Part shown: positions 1-8,538 of the stretch, piece by piece
Layout: each line of letters begins with the position of its first letter
Position numbering within the stretch: the first letter of the stretch is position 1
Assembly: GCA_003569245.1 (NCBI GenBank)
Contig: BGOM01000024.1
Coordinates: forward strand, 120,471 to 184,470
Source: Opitutia bacterium
GTDB lineage: Bacteria > Verrucomicrobiota > Verrucomicrobiia > Opitutales > UBA953
Direction of reading: 5' to 3'
Length of the DNA: 64,000 nucleotides
Position numbers and translations under genes: made by a program
Notes under the pieces: model-generated
The model's input: the letters and a program-made list of their open reading frames with translations, nothing else
Told to the model about the DNA's origin: nothing
Databases searched by the model: none

Positions 1-210
1 GAACAGGCCCGCATCTTCCACGAGGCCGTCGGCCTCACGGGGCTCGTGGTCACCAAGCTCGACGGCACCGCCCGCGGCGGCGCGCTCGTCGCCGTGGTCC
101 GCGAGCTGGGCGTCCCCGTGCGCTTCATCGGGCTCGGCGAGAAGCCGGAGGACCTCCAGGCTTTCGATCCGCGGGGCTACGCCCGCTCGGTCACCGGCCT
201 CGGCGGCTAG
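1..210 (+). CDS. ftsY: Signal recognition particle receptor FtsY, C-terminal end (partial)
   Basis: The frame is open from the first base and stops at TAG 208-210, giving the last 69 residues of an SRP-type GTPase. Visible are the G4 motif [10 protein letters not shown], the closing-loop segment [10 protein letters not shown] and a final FDPRGY segment. The single short tail after the G domain is typical of FtsY, whereas Ffh would continue into a methionine-rich M domain. FtsY docks ribosome-nascent chain complexes at the inner membrane. The N-terminal part lies outside the window. Only the FtsY versus Ffh choice is inferred, from the absent M domain. Confidence 0.88.
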   Translation, partial: EQARIFHEAVGLTGLVVTKLDGTARGGALVAVVRELGVPVRFIGLGEKPEDLQAFDPRGYARSVTGLGG

Positions 211-251
211 GTTGGCTTGCCACCGCCGCGTTCGCCCGCCACGGTGGGCTC

Positions 252-1349
252 ATGTCGGCCGAGACCGTGCAGGTTGAACTAGGCGACCGTTCCTACCCCG
301 TGAGGATCGGCGCCGGCCTGCGTCAGGAGGCCTTGGCCGTCGCCGACCGGCGGCTCGCGGCCGGCCGGCGTTGCGCCGCCCTCACCTCGCCCGGCGTCGC
401 CGCCGCCCAGCCGGCGTTCGTCGCGGAGCTGGCCAGGCGCATGCCCGTGCTCGTCACGGCCGCCGACGGCGAGACCGCCAAGTCCGCCGGCGAACTCGCC
501 CGCGCGTGGGATTTCCTCGCGGCCCAAGGCATCGCCCGCGATGGCGCGGTCTTCGCGCTCGGCGGCGGCGTCATCGGCGACCTCGCGGGCTTCGCCGCGG
601 CATCCTACCAACGCGGTGTCGATTTCTACCAGCTGCCGACCACCCTGCTCGCGATGGTCGACAGCTCCGTCGGCGGCAAGACCGGCATCAACCTCGGCGC
701 CGGCAAGAACCTCGTCGGCGCCTTCCACCAGCCGACGGCCGTCTTCGCCGACACCGACCTGCTGGCGACGCTGCCGCCGCGCGAGTTCGCCGCCGGCATG
801 GCGGAGGTGATCAAGCACGGCCTGCTCGCCGACGCCGACCTGTTTCGCCGGCTGCAGGCGAACGCCCCGCTCGCCTGGGACCATGCGCTGCTGCCCGCGG
901 TCATCCGCCGCTGCGTGGAGATCAAGGCCGCGGTCGTCGCCGGCGATGAACGCGAGACGAGCGCCACCGGCGGCCGCGCCCTGCTCAACCTCGGCCACAC
1001 CTTCGGCCACGCCATCGAGGCCACCGCCGGTTACGGCACCTACCTGCACGGCGAGGCCGTCGCGATCGGGCTCGTCATGGCCGCCCGCCTGTCGGCCGAC
1101 CTCGGGCGCTGCGCCGCGGCGGAAGCCACGGCCGTCGCCGCGACGGTCCGCGCGCACGGCCTCCCCGACCGGCTGCGCGCGCCGCTCCCGCTGGCGCCGA
1201 TGCTCGCGGCGATGAAACGCGACAAGAAGGTCCGCGCGGGCAAGCTGCGTTTCGTGCTGCTGCAGGGCATCGGCACCGCGGTGACCGCGGACGATGTCCC
1301 CGAGGACCGGGCCAGCGCGGCCTTCGTCGCCGGCGGGGCGGTCGCCTGA
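252..1349 (+). CDS. aroB: 3-dehydroquinate synthase
   Basis: Converts DAHP to 3-dehydroquinate, the second step of the shikimate pathway, in the cytoplasm with NAD and a divalent metal. The 365-residue length is normal. The NAD-binding segment GGGVIGD is at residues 104-110, followed by LPTTLLAMVDSSVGGKTGIN. The metal ligands are readable as Glu185 (AGMAEVIKHG), a His in LNLGHTFGHAIE (249-253) and His266 (YLHGEA). The ATG at 252 lies 41 bases after ftsY and follows a GGTGGG stretch. The gene's 3' end may overlap the next gene. Confidence 0.96.
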   Translation: MSAETVQVELGDRSYPVRIGAGLRQEALAVADRRLAAGRRCAALTSPGVAAAQPAFVAELARRMPVLVTAADGETAKSAGELARAWDFLAAQGIARDGAVFALGGGVIGDLAGFAAASYQRGVDFYQLPTTLLAMVDSSVGGKTGINLGAGKNLVGAFHQPTAVFADTDLLATLPPREFAAGMAEVIKHGLLADADLFRRLQANAPLAWDHALLPAVIRRCVEIKAAVVAGDERETSATGGRALLNLGHTFGHAIEATAGYGTYLHGEAVAIGLVMAARLSADLGRCAAAEATAVAATVRAHGLPDRLRAPLPLAPMLAAMKRDKKVRAGKLRFVLLQGIGTAVTADDVPEDRASAAFVAGGAVA

Positions 1350-2259
1350 ACTCCATGCTCCGCGGTCTTCCGCCCTGCTCGCGTGCCTCCTCCTGGTGGC
1401 GTGCGCACCGGAACCGACCACGCCCGCCGCCCCGACCACGCCCGGCCCGGTCCGTAACGGCGAAACGGGTTACATCCGGTCTTGGCCCGGCGAGCTGCCG
1501 ATCGTGCTCTCCGTGCCGCACGACGGCGCGATCGCGCCCGCGGAGATCCCGGACCGGACCACGGGCGTGACGGTGCGCGACAGCCATGCGCGCGCCCTGG
1601 CGGAGGCGATCCGCGACGCGCTGCGGGAGCGGTGCGGCCGCGCGCCGCACCTGATCGTCTGCGAGCTCTCCCGCCGGAAGGTCGACTGCAACCGCGCGCT
1701 GGCCGAGGGCGCGACGGACCCGGTCGCGATCCGGACCTGGCGCGAGTACCACGGCGCCATCGACGCCGCGGAACAGGCGGTGCTGGCGCGGTCACCGCAC
1801 GGGCTCTACCTCGACCTCCATTCCCACGGCCATCCGAAGAAACGGCTCGAGATCGGCTACCTCCTCAAGGCCGACGACCTGCGTCTGCCCGACGCGCGCC
1901 TCGACGCCGATGACACGGTGGCGGCCCGGTCGTCCCTCCGGGCGCTGAGCCGGCGGACGCCGGCGAAGTTCTCCGAGCTGGTCCGCGGCGAGACCAGCCT
2001 CGGCGGCCTGCTCGCCGCGCGCGGCGTACCCGCGGTCCCCTCGCCCGCGGAGGTCCTGGCGCCGACGGATCCTTACTTCAACGGGGCTTACGACATCGCG
2101 GCGCATGGCTCGCGGGACGGTGGCCGGCTCGACGCGGCGCAATTCGAGGTCCCGGCGCCGCAACGCGACACCCCGGCGCACCGGGCCGCGACGGCCAAGG
2201 CCGTCGCCGAGGCGCTCGAGGTCTATTTCGAGCGGCACTTCGGGACGAAGCTGCGCTAG
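1294..2259 (+). CDS. N-formylglutamate amidohydrolase-like lipoprotein
   Basis: The family hydrolyses N-formylglutamate or related amides, but the substrate here is not knowable from sequence. The mature region carries the family pattern: LSVPHDG near the start, a VRDSHA motif, ELSRRKVDCNRAL, an EYHGAID helix and LDLHSHGH. The N-terminus reads LLACLLLVAC, a good lipobox, so the protein is probably tethered to a membrane, which is less usual for this family. The ATG at 1294 gives a 55-base overlap with aroB. The only in-frame alternatives closer to the signal peptide are CTG or GTG codons near 1351-1396, so the exact start is uncertain. Confidence 0.75.
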   Translation: MSPRTGPARPSSPAGRSPELHAPRSSALLACLLLVACAPEPTTPAAPTTPGPVRNGETGYIRSWPGELPIVLSVPHDGAIAPAEIPDRTTGVTVRDSHARALAEAIRDALRERCGRAPHLIVCELSRRKVDCNRALAEGATDPVAIRTWREYHGAIDAAEQAVLARSPHGLYLDLHSHGHPKKRLEIGYLLKADDLRLPDARLDADDTVAARSSLRALSRRTPAKFSELVRGETSLGGLLAARGVPAVPSPAEVLAPTDPYFNGAYDIAAHGSRDGGRLDAAQFEVPAPQRDTPAHRAATAKAVAEALEVYFERHFGTKLR

Positions 2260-2261
2260 GC

Positions 2262-2492
2262 TTACGGCTTCGGGCCGACGGCCGGCTTGACCGCGCGCCA
2301 GTCGCCGTCGCGCAGGCGCCGGTCGTTGCGCTCGTTGGCCGCGCGGATCCGGTCCTCCAGCGTGCCTTCGGCCGGAGCCTCGCCGGCGAGCGCCGCGGCG
2401 GCGGGGGATTTCTCCGTCCGGAAGGACGGGTCGTTCGGGGGGACCGCGCAACCGGCCAGGGCGAGACAAGGGAGGATCAGGAAGCGGCGCAT
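2262..2492 (-). CDS. Small putative lipoprotein, unknown function
   Basis: A 76-residue protein with a short signal sequence and a lipobox at LALAGC (Cys15), followed by a hydrophilic, charged tail containing LEDRIRAANERNDRRLRDGDW. It begins 5 bases after the stop of the phosphohexomutase gene on the same strand, so the two are probably co-transcribed. No family is recognised. It converges tail-to-tail with the amidohydrolase gene. Confidence 0.6.
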   Translation of the reverse strand: MRRFLILPCLALAGCAVPPNDPSFRTEKSPAAAALAGEAPAEGTLEDRIRAANERNDRRLRDGDWRAVKPAVGPKP

Positions 2493-2497
2493 GGCGA

Positions 2498-4438
2498 TCA
2501 ACGGGCGCGGCGCCGGGCGTCGGCCTCGAGCCAGGCGCGGAGGGAAAGGGCGGCGGCACGGGCGCGGGCGCGGGCCGCGGGCAGGTCGTCGGCGTCGGCC
2601 ACGGCCGCGCGGGCGAAGGCGTAGAACTTCGCCTTGGGCTCGGTGCCCGAGGCGCGCACCGCGACGCGACGGCCGTCGGCGAGCTCGGCCAGGATGAACT
2701 CCTCCGGCGGCACGCGCTCGCCCTCGGCGTCGAGCACCTCGTCGCGCTCGTAGTCCGTCACGCGCAGCACCTTGGCGCCGTCGATCTCGCGGGGCGGCTG
2801 AGCGCGCCAGGAGGCGACGATGCGGCGGATGGCCGCGGCGCCCTCGGCACCCTCGAAGGTGAGGTTGAGCAGGTCCTCGTGGTAGGCGCCGTGGCTGAGA
2901 TGCAGCACATCGAGCGCATCGAGCAGGGTGCGCCCGCGGGAGCGCAGCAAGGCCGCGAACTCGCAGAGCAGCACGACCGTCGCGTTGGCGTCCTTGTCGC
3001 GGACCGCGTCGTCGGCGAGGTAGCCGTAGCTCTCCTCGGCGCCGAGGACGAAGAGGCTGGCGTGGCGGAGCGCCAGCGGCGCGCGCCGGCGCAGCGGCAG
3101 GTTGGGCGCGTCGGCCCCGGCGCCCTCGGCGAGCTGCCGGGACCAGCGCTCGAGCTTGCGGGCGATCCATTTGAAACCGACCAACGTCTCGACGCAGCGC
3201 ACGCCATGCCGGGCGCAGATCGCCGCGACGAGCGGCGTCGTGACCAGGGATTTGAGGACGACCGCCTGCGGAGAGCCGGCGGCGGGGATCAAGGCGGCGT
3301 CCTTCAGGGCGGAGAGGCGGAACTCGGCGAGCAACGCCGCGACCTCGTTGCCGGTGAGCAGGCGGTAGGCGCCGTCGGCCTGCGGGCAGGCCACGCCCAC
3401 GCGGTCGGAATCGGGATCGGTCGCGAGCACGAGGTCGGCCCCGACCTCTCCGGCCAGCTTGAGCGCGAGCGCGAAGGCCGCGGGGCTCTCGGGATTCGGG
3501 GAGGGCACGGTCGGGAAGCGGCCATCATGCTCCAGCTGCTCGTGGACGAGGTGCGGATCCAGGCCGAGGCGGCGGAGCGCCGGGACCACGGTCACGTCGC
3601 CCGTGCCGTGCAGGTTGGTGTAGACGACCTTGGGCGCATGCCGCGCCATCAGTTCGGGTTCGAGGACGATGCCGGCCACGCGGGCCAGGTAGGCCTCCTC
3701 GGCGGCGGCGTCGACGGTCCGCACGCGGGCCAGGTCCTTCTCGAGATAGGGGGCGACGTCCGCCGGCCCGAGCTTGCCGACCTCCGCGACGATGGCGACG
3801 TCGTCGGGCGGAGTCACCTGGCCGCCGTGCCCGAGACAGCACTTGAAGCCGTTGTCGTGCGACGGGTTATGGCTGGCCGTGATGACCACGCCGGCCTGGG
3901 CTCCCAGGTGCCGCACGGTGAAGCTGAGCTGCGGCGTGGAACGCGCGCCGGCGAAGAGGTAGGCCTCGCCGCCGAGCTGCGACCAGGCGGAGGCCACGAG
4001 CTCGGCGAAGTGCCGGGAGAAATGGCGGACGTCGTGGGCGACCACGATCCGCGGGGACGGGTGCGCGGCGGCGACGTGGCGCCAGAGACCGACCACCGCG
4101 CGGAGCACGTTGATATCGTTCAGGCAGGCGGAGCCCACGGCCGCCCGGACCGGGGTGCCGTCGGCGGCCAGCTCGTTGGCGGCGGACACCCGGCCGACCG
4201 TCCGGCCGCGCATGCCGCCGGTCCCGAAGGCGATGCCCTTGTAGAAACGGTCCTCGAGCTCGGCCCACGCTCCTCGGGCGATGAGGTCGGCCAGCGACTC
4301 CAAGGCGGCGGCGGGCAAGGCGCCCGACTGGAGCCACCCGCTCGCCTGACCGACGGCGGCGGCGGACAACTGCCCCTGGGCTTGGGCGGTCCGGAGGGCG
4401 GAGAGGAGGGCGGCGGCGGCGCTCATGGTAGCCCCCAT
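2498..4438 (-). CDS. Phosphohexomutase (phosphoglucomutase/phosphomannomutase family)
   Basis: Interconverts 1- and 6-phosphates of hexoses through a phosphoserine intermediate. About 646 residues, in the range of the longer PgcA-type enzymes. Landmarks: FGTGGMRGRT (71-80), the phosphoserine loop ITASHNP with Ser189, the metal-binding loop DPDSDRVG (341-348), the sugar-recognition loop GAEESYGYL and the phosphate-binding loop RASGTEPKAKFY near the C-terminus. Two ATGs are possible, at 4438 (AGG just upstream) and at 4426 (GGGGG just upstream). The longer is given. Glucose versus mannose specificity cannot be settled from the motifs. Confidence 0.92.
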   Translation of the reverse strand: MGATMSAAAALLSALRTAQAQGQLSAAAVGQASGWLQSGALPAAALESLADLIARGAWAELEDRFYKGIAFGTGGMRGRTVGRVSAANELAADGTPVRAAVGSACLNDINVLRAVVGLWRHVAAAHPSPRIVVAHDVRHFSRHFAELVASAWSQLGGEAYLFAGARSTPQLSFTVRHLGAQAGVVITASHNPSHDNGFKCCLGHGGQVTPPDDVAIVAEVGKLGPADVAPYLEKDLARVRTVDAAAEEAYLARVAGIVLEPELMARHAPKVVYTNLHGTGDVTVVPALRRLGLDPHLVHEQLEHDGRFPTVPSPNPESPAAFALALKLAGEVGADLVLATDPDSDRVGVACPQADGAYRLLTGNEVAALLAEFRLSALKDAALIPAAGSPQAVVLKSLVTTPLVAAICARHGVRCVETLVGFKWIARKLERWSRQLAEGAGADAPNLPLRRRAPLALRHASLFVLGAEESYGYLADDAVRDKDANATVVLLCEFAALLRSRGRTLLDALDVLHLSHGAYHEDLLNLTFEGAEGAAAIRRIVASWRAQPPREIDGAKVLRVTDYERDEVLDAEGERVPPEEFILAELADGRRVAVRASGTEPKAKFYAFARAAVADADDLPAARARARAAALSLRAWLEADARRRAR

Positions 4439-4526
4439 ACTTACCTGCCGGGAGACGGGGACAAGCCCGGAGGCGGGGGGAGGCGGGGGTTGACACCTCG
4501 CTTCCCATGGCAAGGGTTTAGCCCCC

Positions 4527-5267
4527 ATGCCTGACGATAGTCACAAGAAAAAGCCCCCGGGCGGCGACGACCGTAATCTCGTGATCGTCGACGATGATTT
4601 CAAGAACGCGGACGCCGAGGATCGCCTCTGGCTCTTCTGGGAACGGAACAAGACCGTCCTTGTCCGCGGGACCACCGCCGTGGTGCTCGCCGTCCTCGGC
4701 CTCCTGCTGTATGAGTTCGTCTGGAAAGCCAGCCGCCGGGAAGCCCTGCACCAGGACTACAACGCCTGCCTCGACGAACCGGCGCGCCGCGCCTTCGCCG
4801 CCAAGCACGCCGGCGAGGCCCTCGCCGTCGTCGCGATGACCGAGGTCGCCGACGACCTGAAGGCCGCCGCCAAGCTCGCCGAAGCCGCCAAGGCGTTCGA
4901 CGAAGCGGCCCGCCTGGCCGGCCTGGCCGGCGAAACCGCCGTGGTGAAGGCGCTCGGCGCCCGGGCCCGCCTCGAGGCGGCCCTCGCCCGCGTGGACGGC
5001 GGCGACGCCACCGGCGAATCCGCGCTGACGACCCTCGCCAACGACGAGAGCGTGGCCGAGACCTGGCGCGGCTACGCGATGCTGACCTTGGCCAACCTGG
5101 CCGTCGCGAAGGGCGACCTGCCCGCCGCGACCAAGTGGCTCAACCTGATGGACAAGCGCCTGCGCAAGGACCACGTCTGGCGCGAATACAAGGACAGCCT
5201 GATCCGCTCCGAGCCCGGCCTGCTCAACCCGGTGGCCGCGCCCGCGGCCCTGCCGACGGGCAAGTAA
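4527..5267 (+). CDS. Single-pass membrane protein with TPR-like helical domain
   Basis: 246 residues. A charged N-terminus with the sequence NLVIVDDDFKNADAEDRLW is followed by one membrane segment at about residues 47-66, then an Ala-rich all-helical region (about 70-230) reminiscent of YfgM-type TPR_21 domains. The predicted layout is a short cytoplasmic tail and a large extracytoplasmic helical domain. It diverges from the phosphohexomutase gene and lies only 6 bases before the ABC ATPase gene, so it could be the first gene of that operon. No specific function is assigned. Confidence 0.7.
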   Translation: MPDDSHKKKPPGGDDRNLVIVDDDFKNADAEDRLWLFWERNKTVLVRGTTAVVLAVLGLLLYEFVWKASRREALHQDYNACLDEPARRAFAAKHAGEALAVVAMTEVADDLKAAAKLAEAAKAFDEAARLAGLAGETAVVKALGARARLEAALARVDGGDATGESALTTLANDESVAETWRGYAMLTLANLAVAKGDLPAATKWLNLMDKRLRKDHVWREYKDSLIRSEPGLLNPVAAPAALPTGK

Positions 5268-5273
5268 TCGCCG

Positions 5274-6260
5274 ATGGCCGACGCCGCGCCGCTGCCGGAA
5301 GCCGCCGTGGCGGCCGAACGCCTGACGAAGCGCTACGGCTCCCTCACGGCCGTCGAGGACCTCACCTTCTCCGTCGCGCCCGGCGAGATCGTCGGCTTCC
5401 TCGGCCCCAACGGCGCGGGCAAGTCGAGCACCATGCGGATCCTCGCGGGCACGATGGCCGGCACGTCGGGTCGCGCGGCGATCTGGGGCGTCTCCGTGGC
5501 GCTCGAGCCCGCCGAGGCCAAGCGGCACATGGCGTACATGCCGGAGAACAACCCGCTGCCGGAGGACCTCAAGGTGGAGGAGTACCTCCTGCTGCGCGCC
5601 CGCCTGAAGGACGTCCCCGCCGACCGCGTGGCCGCGCGGGTGGCGAAGGTCATGGAGGACTGCGACCTCGCGCGCCGCGCCGCGCGTCAGCTCATCGGGC
5701 AGCTCTCGAAGGGGTTCCGCCAGCGCGTCGGCATCGCGGACGCGCTGCTCGCCGAGCCCAAGGTCGTCATCCTCGACGAACCGACCATCGGCCTCGACCC
5801 GCACCAGATCGTCGGTATCCGCGACCTGATCCGCTCCCTGCGCGGCAAGATGGCGGTCCTGATCTCGAGCCACATCCTCCATGAGGTCGAGCAGGTCTGC
5901 GACAAGGTCGTGATCATCAACCGCGGCCGGCTCGTCGCGCAAGGCCGCCCGGCGGACCTCCGCCGCGAACTGATCCCCACCGCCAACTTCACCGTCGTCA
6001 CGCGCGCGACGCTCGCCGACGTCACCCGCGCGACGCTCGGCGCCGAACCCACCGCGCTCGTCGAGGCGCTCGGCGAGACCGAGGGGTGGACGCGCTACCG
6101 CCTCGCCCTCCCCGCCGCGTCCCCCGCCCGCGAGACGCTCGCCACCGCCCTCATCGCGGCCGGCCTGCCGTTGCGCGAGATCGCGGAGGAACGCATCGGG
6201 CTCGAGGATATCTTCATCGCGGCCACACGCCGCGCCCCCGCGGAGCTCCGCCGCCCCTGA
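5274..6260 (+). CDS. ABC transporter ATP-binding protein, GldA/NatA type
   Basis: Nucleotide-binding subunit of a Gld-type exporter. Walker A GPNGAGKSS at 44-52, signature LSKGFRQRVG at 144-153 (LSKG in place of LSGG, as is usual in GldA/NatA proteins), Walker B VVILDEP at 164-170, and the switch His in SSHILHEVEQ. The C-terminal third (about 230-328) is the regulatory extension typical of this branch. It is followed after 2 bases by the permease and then by a GldG-like protein, so ATPase, permease and auxiliary subunit are consecutive. In Bacteroidota the GldAFG set affects gliding. Elsewhere its substrate is unknown. Confidence 0.9.
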   Translation: MADAAPLPEAAVAAERLTKRYGSLTAVEDLTFSVAPGEIVGFLGPNGAGKSSTMRILAGTMAGTSGRAAIWGVSVALEPAEAKRHMAYMPENNPLPEDLKVEEYLLLRARLKDVPADRVAARVAKVMEDCDLARRAARQLIGQLSKGFRQRVGIADALLAEPKVVILDEPTIGLDPHQIVGIRDLIRSLRGKMAVLISSHILHEVEQVCDKVVIINRGRLVAQGRPADLRRELIPTANFTVVTRATLADVTRATLGAEPTALVEALGETEGWTRYRLALPAASPARETLATALIAAGLPLREIAEERIGLEDIFIAATRRAPAELRRP

Positions 6261-6262
6261 TC

Positions 6263-7024
6263 ATGCGCCACTTCCGCACCCTCCTCGCGCACGAGCTCCG
6301 CGCCGCCGTCCTCGCCGGCGGCACCTGGGTCTCCGCGGCCCTGTTCCTCGCGCTGATGGGCGCGGTCCATTGGTTCGCGGTGCTCGACGGGGCCGAGGCC
6401 CCGCAGACGGCCACCCCGCTGGAGGCGACCTTCCAGCTCTTCTGGATCCCGCTCCTCTGCGTCCTGCCGCTGCTCACGATGCGCAGCTTCGCGGAGGAGC
6501 GCCGGCAAGGCACGTTGGCGGCGCTGCTCACGACCCCGGCGAGCCCGGCGGCGGTCGTCTGGTCGAAGTTCACGGCCGTCTGGCTCACGTGGCTGGCGTT
6601 CTGGGGGGCGTTCGCCGCCTTCCCCGCGCTTGTCGCGCAACGCCTCGGCACGGCGGGCGACTTCCGCCTGGGCGATCCCGTCGTGCTCGGGGGTGGCCTG
6701 GCCTTCATCGCCGTGAGCGGCCTGCTGCACGTCGCCCTCGGTATCTTCTGCAGCTGCCTGACCCGCAGCTCGGCGCTGGCCGCGCTGCTCACGTTCGTCG
6801 GCCTGCTCGCCTTCACCGCCGCGGGCGGCGCCCTCGAGAAACTGCCGATCGAAAGCTGGGAGTGGCTCGGCTGGCTGCGGGAACCGGCGGCGCACCTGCG
6901 CACCTTCTCGCACATGGAGGACTTCACCCGCGGCATCCTCGACGCCCGGCCCTTCGTGCTCTACGCCAGCGGGATGCTGCTCTGCCTCGGTCTCGCCGTG
7001 CTCACCGTGGAGGGCCAGGAATAA
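6263..7024 (+). CDS. ABC transporter permease, GldF-like
   Basis: 253 residues with about six hydrophobic segments, of the ABC-2 type: MRHFRTLLAHELRAAVL N-terminus, then a conserved RSFAEERRQGTLAALLTTP stretch typical of ABC-2 permeases, in the loop before a later membrane helix. The ATG at 6263 follows the ATPase stop directly. It is expected to form the membrane channel with the preceding ATPase. The tight packing with the next gene (stop at 7024, ATG at 7026) indicates translational coupling. Confidence 0.87.
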   Translation: MRHFRTLLAHELRAAVLAGGTWVSAALFLALMGAVHWFAVLDGAEAPQTATPLEATFQLFWIPLLCVLPLLTMRSFAEERRQGTLAALLTTPASPAAVVWSKFTAVWLTWLAFWGAFAAFPALVAQRLGTAGDFRLGDPVVLGGGLAFIAVSGLLHVALGIFCSCLTRSSALAALLTFVGLLAFTAAGGALEKLPIESWEWLGWLREPAAHLRTFSHMEDFTRGILDARPFVLYASGMLLCLGLAVLTVEGQE

Positions 7025-7025
7025 C

Positions 7026-8531
7026 ATGGCTCCGCCCCGGGACGACTTCGCCGCCGTGCGGCCGGTCCGCCGGCTGAACCGGCTGACGCAGGCCTTGCTC
7101 GCCGTCGCCCTGGCCCTGGCCGCGAACTACCTCGCGTCGTTGCCGGACTTCCGCTTCCGGGAGGACATGACGCCGGACCGACGGCACTCGCTGGCGGCGG
7201 AGACCACGGCGACCCTGCGCGCCGCCGGCGCCCTCGCCCGCGCGGCCAAGGACGACGGTCAGCCGTGGGTGCGCGCGCTGGTGCTGACGAACTCGGGCCA
7301 GCCCGCGGACCCGCGGCGGGCCCGTCTGGTAGGCCTGCTGGAAGCGTACGAGGCGGCGACCGCCCGCGACGGCCGGCCGTGGCTCGTGAAGCAGGACATC
7401 GGGGACTCGGTCAACGCCGCCCTGTACAGCGCGATCGCGGCCCGCCACGGCGCGCCGGAGGCCGGCACCGCGCTGATCCTCCTCCGCGGCACCAAGGCGA
7501 AGTACCTCTCCTACGCCGAGCTCTTCCCCCGCGCGGCCGACCAACCCGAACTCTTCCGCGGCGAGGAAGCCGTCACCGGCGCGTTGCTCGAGATCACCGA
7601 GGAAAAAGCGGCCGTCTGCTACGTGACGCAGGGTCACGGCGAACTGGGGATCGACGACGCGTCGGCGCTCCGCGGGCTCTCGCTGCTGGCCCGCCAGCTG
7701 CGCAACCGCAATTTCGAGGTCCGCCCGCTGGACCTCGCCACCGCGGGCGCGGTGCCCCGGGACGCCTCGCTCGTCCTGGTCGCCGGACCCCGCGCGCCCT
7801 TCTCGCCGACGGAGGACGAACGACTGCGCAACTACCTGGGCGAGCGCAATGGGCGCGTGCTGCTCCTGCTGGACCCGGGACAACGTCACGGGCTCGACAA
7901 CCTGCTCGCGGAATGGGCGATCTTCTCCCCCGACGCCGAGCTCCAGGAGCCCGACCCGGGCTGCCGCACCGTCCAGGGCGACATCGCCTTGCGGTCCTTC
8001 TACGAGGGCCACCCGCTGACGAAGCCGTTGACGGCGCTGCCCCTGCTCGCCGCCCGGCTGCGCCCGGTGCGCTTCGACCTCGGCAGCTCGCCGGACAGCA
8101 CGTTGAGCGTGCGCGAACTGGTACGTTCCTCGGCCACGGCCTGGGGCGAGTCCGACCCCGCGCAGCGTCCGGCCCGCTTCGACGCGGAGCGCGACCATCC
8201 GGGACCGGTCTACGTCGTCGCCGCCGCCACGCGCACGACGGGGCTCCGCAAGGGCGCCGGCGCCGGCGGTCGCCTCGTGGTCGTCGGCACGTCCGAACTC
8301 GCGGCCAACGCCCGGCTCGAACGGGGCGGCAACGGCGCTTTCCTGACGCAATGCGCCGCCTGGCTCGGCGACCGCGAGCGCGCGGTGGCCGTCCCGGTCC
8401 GGACGGGCGGACTCTACCGGCTCAACGCGACGGCGGACGACCTGTGGACGCTGGCCTGGCGTTTCTCCCTCATTCCCCTGCTGGTCCTAGCGGTCGGGCT
8501 TGCGGTTTCCTTCTGGCGACGCAGAAGTTGA
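7026..8531 (+). CDS. GldG-like auxiliary protein of Gld-type ABC transporter
   Basis: 501 residues. An N-terminal membrane anchor (about 20-40) precedes a large extracytoplasmic domain resembling the ABC-type uncharacterised transport region: SLAAET near the start, CYVTQGHGELGIDD, a DASLVLVAGP segment and LLLLDPGQRHGLDNLL. A second membrane helix ends the protein (about 477-497). This anchor-domain-anchor design is that of GldG/DUF4350-like proteins that work beside GldA and GldF. Function is inferred from family and operon. Confidence 0.83.
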   Translation: MAPPRDDFAAVRPVRRLNRLTQALLAVALALAANYLASLPDFRFREDMTPDRRHSLAAETTATLRAAGALARAAKDDGQPWVRALVLTNSGQPADPRRARLVGLLEAYEAATARDGRPWLVKQDIGDSVNAALYSAIAARHGAPEAGTALILLRGTKAKYLSYAELFPRAADQPELFRGEEAVTGALLEITEEKAAVCYVTQGHGELGIDDASALRGLSLLARQLRNRNFEVRPLDLATAGAVPRDASLVLVAGPRAPFSPTEDERLRNYLGERNGRVLLLLDPGQRHGLDNLLAEWAIFSPDAELQEPDPGCRTVQGDIALRSFYEGHPLTKPLTALPLLAARLRPVRFDLGSSPDSTLSVRELVRSSATAWGESDPAQRPARFDAERDHPGPVYVVAAATRTTGLRKGAGAGGRLVVVGTSELAANARLERGGNGAFLTQCAAWLGDRERAVAVPVRTGGLYRLNATADDLWTLAWRFSLIPLLVLAVGLAVSFWRRRS

Positions 8532-8538
8532 CGGTCCC

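Noticed and set aside
4490..4526. TTGACA at 4490-4495 as promoter of the TPR-like gene
   Set aside because: No acceptable -10 hexamer is found at 16-18 bases spacing.
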